A stretch of DNA of 10,498 nucleotides from Chloroflexota bacterium (GTDB taxonomy: Bacteria > Chloroflexota > Anaerolineae > Anaerolineales > UBA11858): contig DOTA01000500.1 of assembly GCA_003513015.1 (NCBI GenBank), positions 295 to 10,792 of the forward strand, read 5' to 3'. A model generated the notes under the pieces. The model did no database searches. It was not told where the DNA came from and worked only from the letters and a program-made list of their open reading frames with translations. Within the stretch, counting starts at the first letter, position 1; each line of letters starts with the position of its first letter. Position numbers and translations under genes: made by a program. Below, one piece after another: positions 7,134 through 10,498 of this stretch.

Positions 7134-7787
7134 ATGACAAAACAACGGATACTGTTGGTTGATGATCACGAAGTTGTGCGCCTGGGATTACGAGCGCTGC
7201 TGGAACGGCACCCGCAATTCGAAGTAGTTGCCGAGGCTGGCACCGCCCGTGATGCCATCGAACAAGTCGAACAGTACTCTCCTGACGTTGTTGTCATGGA
7301 TATTCGCTTGCCGGGCGGCTCTGGCATCGAAGCCTGCGAAGAAATCTCCGAAAAGCACCCTGAAACTAAAGTGATCATGCTCACTTCTTATGCCGAGGAT
7401 GAAATGCTTTTCTCGGCAATTCGCGCGGGCGCTTCGGGGTATGTGCTCAAACAAATCGAAGGAGAAGGTCTGGTGCGTGCCATTGAAGCGGTCGGGCGCG
7501 GCGAGGCTTTGCTCGATCCCGCGGTCACTCAGCGCATCTTCCAGGAAGTTCGCAAGGCTGCCAAAGAAGAAGAAGCCTCCGCCTTTGCCGCTCTCACCCA
7601 GCAAGAAAAGCACGTGCTCATGCTGGTTTCGGAAGGCAAAACCAACCGTGAGATTGCCAAAGCCCTGTTTCTGGGCGAAGGAACGGTGCGCAATTACGTC
7701 AGCAGCATCCTCTCGAAGCTGGGGGTTAGCAACCGGGCTGAAGCGGCCGCTTACGCCGTCGAACACAACTTGCGAGATCATCTGTAA
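7134..7787 (+). CDS. NarL/FixJ-family response regulator, orphan
   Basis: A receiver domain (about 4-120) has D10/D11, the phospho-acceptor D56 in [13 protein letters not shown]84 in MLTSYAED and K106. A LuxR-type helix-turn-helix (about 152-215) includes [22 protein letters not shown], ending near residue 175, and [18 protein letters not shown]. The total of 217 residues is normal for the DevR/LiaR/DegU-like group. No partner histidine kinase is adjacent. The gene has its own promoter and an AAGGAG site 5 bases before the ATG. It appears richer in G+C than the kinase operon. A strong terminator begins at its stop codon, so it is a single-gene transcript unless read-through comes from fmdB. 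Confidence 0.95.
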   Translation: MTKQRILLVDDHEVVRLGLRALLERHPQFEVVAEAGTARDAIEQVEQYSPDVVVMDIRLPGGSGIEACEEISEKHPETKVIMLTSYAEDEMLFSAIRAGASGYVLKQIEGEGLVRAIEAVGRGEALLDPAVTQRIFQEVRKAAKEEEASAFAALTQQEKHVLMLVSEGKTNREIAKALFLGEGTVRNYVSSILSKLGVSNRAEAAAYAVEHNLRDHL

Positions 7788-7827
7788 AAATCAAAAGAGC
7801 GGAACCTGAGTTCCGCTCTTTTGATTT
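7788..7827. terminator. Bidirectional terminator between convergent genes
   Basis: An 18-bp perfect stem (7788-7805 with 7810-7827) encloses a 4-base CTGA loop. The GC core GAGCGGAAC is flanked by AAATCAAAA on one side and TTTTGATTT on the other, so an A/T run is available in both directions. The right arm overlaps the stop codon of the minus-strand DUF971 gene, and the left arm starts directly after the plus-strand TAA. Confidence 0.92.
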
Positions 7828-8191
7828 AACGATGGTGATGCCCAAGCATCTCAATCCCCTGGCAAATTGGGCAGGGGCATAACGCCCGCAAATATCCCCA
7901 GGTGAAAATCCCCGCTTGATGCCCATCTTCCCATAAGATCGTTAGCGCATAAGTTCCTACAGCCTCGAGATTGCTCAAATGGGTGCGCGGCGAATCTTCC
8001 AATTCAAGTTCAAAAACTCCCGGCGGCGGAGTCGAACCCATTTTCTCGTGTCCCCCGCGGCATTCCGCACAAGGGCAGGCATTGCGTAGCAGCGAAAATG
8101 GGATGCGGCTGGTGTGCTCATCCTTCCACTCAATGATTAATTCACTGGTTTGGCGATTGGCAGTAATCCCGGCAGGGAAAATTTCAGACAT
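7826..8191 (-). CDS. DUF971 (GBBH-like N-terminal domain) protein with two CxCxxC motifs
   Basis: The 121-residue protein matches the DUF971 layout: an L-x-I-x-W-x-D strand near the start (LIIEWKDEH, 19-26), PFSLLRNACPCAECRGG (31-47), then LEAVGTYALTILWEDGH and GIFTWGYLRALC. DUF971 domains occur alone, in gamma-butyrobetaine hydroxylase-like enzymes, and attached to Mrp/ApbC iron-sulfur carrier proteins. Here two CPCxxC clusters (C39/C41/C44 and C105/C107/C110) plus a terminal HHH could bind zinc or an iron-sulfur cluster, which is inference. The ATG at 8191 is supported by GAGGT at 8200-8196. The gene has its own promoter and converges on the NarL-type regulator. Confidence 0.85.
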   Translation of the reverse strand: MSEIFPAGITANRQTSELIIEWKDEHTSRIPFSLLRNACPCAECRGGHEKMGSTPPPGVFELELEDSPRTHLSNLEAVGTYALTILWEDGHQAGIFTWGYLRALCPCPICQGIEMLGHHHR

Positions 8192-8224
8192 GATTACCTC
8201 ACGAAAAACGGATTAATTTTGGCA

Positions 8225-8253
8225 AAGATACCAGCAACCTGACTCGCCGTCAA
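8225..8253 (-). promoter_or_regulatory. Promoter of the DUF971 gene
   Basis: On the minus strand, TTGACG (8253-8248) and TATCTT (8230-8225) are 17 bases apart, and TGG directly before the -10 gives an extended -10 element. The predicted start near 8218 leaves a leader of about 27 bases that includes the Shine-Dalgarno site. Confidence 0.55.
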
Positions 8254-8269
8254 CCAATTGTTGGCAAAA

Positions 8270-8761
8270 CTACGGGCTGGGCACCACTGTTAAAAAGTCG
8301 GAGGCTGCCCAACCATGGTGGGTCTCATCATACGAGCCGACCACAAACCACCAGATATAACCATCCGCTTCCACGGGGCCATCCCCCACCTCAAACAACT
8401 CTCCATCCAAGCCCAAAAACTGCATTTCATAATTCAACCCCGGTCCCTGACGCAGCCGCAAGCCATCGCCGCCAGTGCCGCTGACCTGCACAAAAGCCCC
8501 AATACCAATCGTCCCTGGTTCAAGCGTGGGGGTTTCTTGCGGATTTTCGGGGACGGGATTCTCCGGGACTGTGGGGGTTTGCGTTCCACTTGAAGATGGG
8601 ATCACCGTCAGGGCCGCGGTAACCACCCCAACCGGAGCGCGGGGCGGCTGCGTGTAATTGATCAGAATCAGCAATCCCACAAATAATCCTCCACCCAAAA
8701 TAAACGCCACAATCCAGGATTTGGGAGGAATCAAACATCCCTGAGAACCGCCGCGTCCCAT
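8270..8761 (-). CDS. Membrane-anchored SH3b-domain protein
   Basis: The 163-residue protein has a short cytoplasmic N-terminus (K14 before the helix), one membrane segment at about 16-36 (WIVAFILGGGLFVGLLILIN), a Pro/Thr/Glu-rich linker (about 37-84) and a bacterial SH3 (SH3b) domain at about 87-161. The domain shows GLRLRQGPGLNYE, IWWFV and HGWAASDFL, the signature pieces of the fold. SH3b domains outside the membrane often bind cell-wall or surface ligands. The topology is predicted N-in, with the domain outside. No enzyme domain is attached, so a sensing or anchoring role is most likely. Its ATG overlaps the stop of the lipid kinase gene by one base (TAATG), with GGAGG at 8773-8769, so the two are translationally coupled. 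Confidence 0.85.
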   Translation of the reverse strand: MGRGGSQGCLIPPKSWIVAFILGGGLFVGLLILINYTQPPRAPVGVVTAALTVIPSSSGTQTPTVPENPVPENPQETPTLEPGTIGIGAFVQVSGTGGDGLRLRQGPGLNYEMQFLGLDGELFEVGDGPVEADGYIWWFVVGSYDETHHGWAASDFLTVVPSP

Positions 8762-9705
8762 TAATTTTCCTCCGCAAACAGAACCCTGGGGGCATTCTCA
8801 GGCACCAAAATTTTCAAAACCTTGGGGTGCACTTCGATATTCACTTGTGTAGTACCTTGGGCCGGTTCGCCATCCAGTTGGATATACATGGGCTGATCCG
8901 AAATGAGTTGCAGGTTTTTGAAGGGAATACAGCGCGCCCGATCCGATTGCAAATGCTGACCGGAGAACAAATCCCAGGCTTGTTGCACCGTTTCGAGAAC
9001 CGTTTCACCGGCGAACAGCCACAAATCCATGACGCCATCATCGAGGCAGGCTTGCGGTGAAATTTCAGCCATGCCGCCCGCATACAAATGGATGTTGCTC
9101 ACCACCGCCATCAGGTAACGCCCCGAAACCTGCTGCTGATCGGCAATGGCCTGCAAATCCATGCCGCTCCAAAAACCCACCTGACGAACGGCGCGAGCTG
9201 CATAGCTGACCACAGCAAAATGTTTTTCCCAACGGCTGCGCGGCTCCAACCGGTGCACAATAAAACCATCTAAACCGACTCCAGCCCACATCAAGAATGG
9301 TCGTTCATCACAGAAACCCACATCCACTTGTTGGATGGGAGCGTTGGCGAGTTGCGCAGCACTCTCTTCAAGCGCCATCAAACGGGTGTAAGATAACCCC
9401 GGCAAACCCAATTCTTGCGCCCAAACATTGGAAGTGCCCGCGGGCAACACGCCTAAAGCGGTGTTGCTGCCCAGCAACCCGGCCACCGCCAAATTGACCG
9501 AGCCGTCACCCCCGGCCACAAAAAAGGCTGCGGCTTGTTCCGTGACGGCCTGACGCGCCAGACGAGTAATTTCCAGCCCGCCCGTGGTTTGCTCCAGGCG
9601 GATTTGCCAGCCGTGCTGGGAAAGCACCGCGGCCGCCCGCTCTGTGAGTATGCGAGAGGGGAAACGTCCGGCGTGGGGGTTAAAAACCAGATAAGCTGTG
9701 CGCAT
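8761..9705 (-). CDS. Diacylglycerol kinase-family lipid kinase (DagK/YegS/LCB5-like)
   Basis: Members of this family phosphorylate diacylglycerol or related lipids with ATP at the inner face of the membrane, recycling lipid or making phosphatidate. The 314 residues show the family blocks: FNPHAGR at 8-14, GGDGSVN at 65-71 (usual form GGDGTxN), LGVLPAGTSN at 84-93, GVGLDG at 142-147, DDGVMDLW at 222-229 and LDGEP at 277-281. The length is typical and all catalytic glycines and acidic residues appear present. The true lipid substrate cannot be told from sequence. The ATG at 9705 has no Shine-Dalgarno site; instead TAGAAT lies 6 bases before it, which suggests a leaderless transcript. The SH3b gene is coupled downstream. 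Confidence 0.93.
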   Translation of the reverse strand: MRTAYLVFNPHAGRFPSRILTERAAAVLSQHGWQIRLEQTTGGLEITRLARQAVTEQAAAFFVAGGDGSVNLAVAGLLGSNTALGVLPAGTSNVWAQELGLPGLSYTRLMALEESAAQLANAPIQQVDVGFCDERPFLMWAGVGLDGFIVHRLEPRSRWEKHFAVVSYAARAVRQVGFWSGMDLQAIADQQQVSGRYLMAVVSNIHLYAGGMAEISPQACLDDGVMDLWLFAGETVLETVQQAWDLFSGQHLQSDRARCIPFKNLQLISDQPMYIQLDGEPAQGTTQVNIEVHPKVLKILVPENAPRVLFAEEN

Positions 9706-9710
9706 GGGTT

Positions 9711-9733
9711 GATTCTACACGAATTTTAGAATC
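9711..9733. promoter_or_regulatory. Palindromic operator overlapping the lipid kinase -10 box
   Basis: GATTCTA (9711-9717) and TAGAATC (9727-9733) are perfect inverted copies separated by 9 bases, giving a 16-base centre-to-centre spacing suited to a dimeric repressor. On the minus strand the inner arm contains TAGAAT (9717-9712), the likely -10 box for the lipid kinase gene. The -35 region is poor. The regulator is unknown. Confidence 0.45.
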
Positions 9734-9762
9734 CCAAAAGGAAACGGCTTCCATTTGAAAAC

Positions 9763-9800
9763 GCAAATTTGGAGCAAGGTGTTCCAAAGTGTAAATTTGC
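9763..9800. repeat. Nested inverted repeat in the divergent region
   Basis: GCAAATTT (9763-9770) and AAATTTGC (9793-9800) are inverted copies. Inside them TTTGGA (9768-9773) and TCCAAA (9783-9788) also pair, so the two stems overlap at the left. It lies between the lipid kinase and the GyrI-like gene. It could be a regulator site, and no T-run makes it a clear terminator. Confidence 0.35.
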
Positions 9801-9848
9801 ACAAAAAATCCCGACACAAGATGTCAGGTACTCCCTGATAAGATAAAT

Positions 9849-9860
9849 TGTGTCGACACA
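9849..9860. promoter_or_regulatory. Perfect 12-bp palindrome upstream of the GyrI-like gene
   Basis: TGTGTCGACACA reads the same on both strands and sits 35 bases before the ATG. The AT-rich sequence GATAAGATAAAT just before it could serve as the -10 region, although no good -35 is present. A site between promoter and ribosome binding site suits a repressor. The protein that binds it cannot be named. Confidence 0.4.
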
Positions 9861-9895
9861 CATTCATAACAAACCACTTAGAACGGAGAAATATC

Positions 9896-10357
9896 ATGAC
9901 TGAAATTGAAGTACGAATCGTAAATCTGGAACCCATGCGGGTGATCTCAGCCTATGGCTTCGGAGCAGAACCGGAAAGCATCGCCTGGGAAAAAATCAAA
10001 ACCTTCGCTCAAAAAAACAATCTGCAACTAGAAAATAATTCCACAACAACGTTCGGGTTCAACAACCCGAATCCCTCGGTAGGCAGCCCGAACTATGGCT
10101 ATGAAATCTGGTTGCCCGTGGATGAAATCATCCAGCCCGAGGGTGATCTGCGCCTGGTGGGTTTTCGCGGCGGCTTGTATGCTGTGACCACTTTTAAAGG
10201 CTTAGAGAACATCGGGGAAGTTTGGGGCAAACTGGCGAAATGGGCTGAAGGCAGCAAATATAAACGCGCTCATCATCAATGGTTAGAAGAATTGACGACT
10301 TATCAACTTCCACCTGAAGAATACGTTTTCAACCTGTACCTGCCGATTGCTGAGTAA
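9896..10357 (+). CDS. Stand-alone GyrI-like/AraC effector-binding domain protein
   Basis: The 153 residues match the GyrI-like small-molecule-binding fold (the effector-binding half of AraC/BmrR-type regulators): a paired beta-alpha unit, with RVISAYGFGAEPESIAWEKI at 15-34 in the first half, GYEIWLPV at 68-75, GLYAVTTFKG at 93-102 and WGKLAKWAEGSKY at 110-122 in the second. E70 is at the usual place of the conserved acidic residue of the pocket. No helix-turn-helix is attached, so the protein does not bind DNA by a known domain. It may bind hydrophobic or cationic small molecules, or act as a hydrolase as some free-standing members do. ATG 9896 is chosen over an in-frame TTG at 9848 because CGGAGA lies at 9884-9889 and the fold begins directly after it. 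Confidence 0.85.
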   Translation: MTEIEVRIVNLEPMRVISAYGFGAEPESIAWEKIKTFAQKNNLQLENNSTTTFGFNNPNPSVGSPNYGYEIWLPVDEIIQPEGDLRLVGFRGGLYAVTTFKGLENIGEVWGKLAKWAEGSKYKRAHHQWLEELTTYQLPPEEYVFNLYLPIAE

Positions 10358-10368
10358 TCACAGACAAG

Positions 10369-10399
10369 GTGAGGCGGTTGCTGACAGCAGCCGCCTCAC
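10369..10399. terminator. Strong hairpin between convergent genes
   Basis: GTGAGGCGG (10369-10377) and CCGCCTCAC (10391-10399) pair perfectly. The inner bases extend the stem by a T-G wobble and four more pairs (TGCT with AGCA), leaving a 3-base loop. It starts 12 bases after the GyrI-like stop. Neither side has a long T-run, so it may terminate weakly or act as a transcript end stabiliser. Confidence 0.6.
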
Positions 10400-10419
10400 T
10401 GTAAGTTAATCCACTGAGC

Positions 10420-10497
10420 CTATTTTGTCGGTTTTTCCCAACGTTCGATCAACCAGGGAGTAGCGTTGCGGAGGGCTCCCACGAAATACTGCGTCTC
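10420..10497 (-). CDS. 3' end of an unrecognised gene (partial)
   Basis: The minus strand from 10497 reads 25 codons and a TAG stop (10422-10420), and the gene continues beyond the right edge. The last residues are ALRNATPWLIERWEKPTK, with two Trp and a charged end that look like a real protein C-terminus. The coding sense is supported by the open frame, by the lack of a better frame and by the hairpin located just after the stop. The fragment is too short to assign a family. Confidence 0.5.
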   Translation of the reverse strand, partial: ETQYFVGALRNATPWLIERWEKPTK

Positions 10498-10498
10498 A

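Noticed and set aside
7188..7781. Long 197-codon open frame on the minus strand opposite the NarL-type regulator
   Set aside because: The plus strand encodes an unmistakable response regulator with all key residues. The antisense frame is a codon-bias shadow, has no recognisable motif, and ends beside the terminator of the real gene.
8251..8264. CAACCAATTGTTGG as an operator near the DUF971 promoter
   Set aside because: The symmetry is short and imperfect, and chance occurrence is likely.
9848..9895. Longer GyrI-like protein beginning at TTG 9848
   Set aside because: The added residues precede the fold, no ribosome binding site supports the TTG, and the palindrome would lie inside the gene. 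ATG 9896 has a good site.

Overview
The window looks like a piece of a bacterial chromosome, probably from a Chloroflexota of the Anaerolineae type. That placement is an inference from the gene families: kinase-propeller fusions with a 'VFRD' catalytic loop, GTxGYSPPEQY activation segments, a DUF971 protein with CPCxxC motifs, an FmdB protein with a CPNGH variant, and orphan response regulators. No rRNA or tRNA gene is present to confirm it. I see no mobile element, CRISPR array or phage gene.

Layout. Positions 1-387 (minus) are the 5' end of guaB (IMP dehydrogenase). A divergent intergenic region of about 320 bases holds promoters for both directions. From about 707 to 6641 (plus) lies a tightly spaced six-gene unit: a Ser/Thr protein kinase fused to an eight-repeat PQQ-like beta-propeller, a PP2C phosphatase, a J-domain-VWA fusion, a zinc-ribbon-FHA protein, an 80-residue protein of unknown function, and an OmpR/PhoB-type response regulator. 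A 12-bp hairpin at 6664-6700 closes the unit. Next come a small FmdB-type zinc-ribbon gene (6850-7053) and a NarL/FixJ response regulator (7134-7787) with its own good promoter. A perfect 18-bp stem at 7788-7827 acts as a shared terminator facing a minus-strand DUF971 gene (7826-8191). Further right, a diacylglycerol-kinase-family gene (8761-9705, minus) overlaps by one base the start of a membrane-anchored SH3b protein (8270-8761, minus). On the plus strand follows a stand-alone GyrI-like effector-binding protein (9896-10357). A hairpin at 10369-10399 separates it from the 3' end of an unrecognised minus-strand gene at the right edge.

How the genes may work together. Writer (kinase), eraser (PP2C), reader (FHA) and a MIDAS-type VWA scaffold with a chaperone-recruiting J domain are encoded side by side, so the plus-strand unit reads as a complete phospho-Ser/Thr signalling module. 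The kinase has no membrane segment, which makes it a cytoplasmic kinase whose propeller probably acts as a sensing or docking platform. The unit ends in an orphan response regulator, a possible output that would join Ser/Thr phosphorylation to transcription. The combination resembles, but is not identical to, the VWA/PP2C/kinase triads described near Ter (tellurium-resistance) genes. The start of the kinase gene is itself unusual: the best Shine-Dalgarno site points to a CTG codon.
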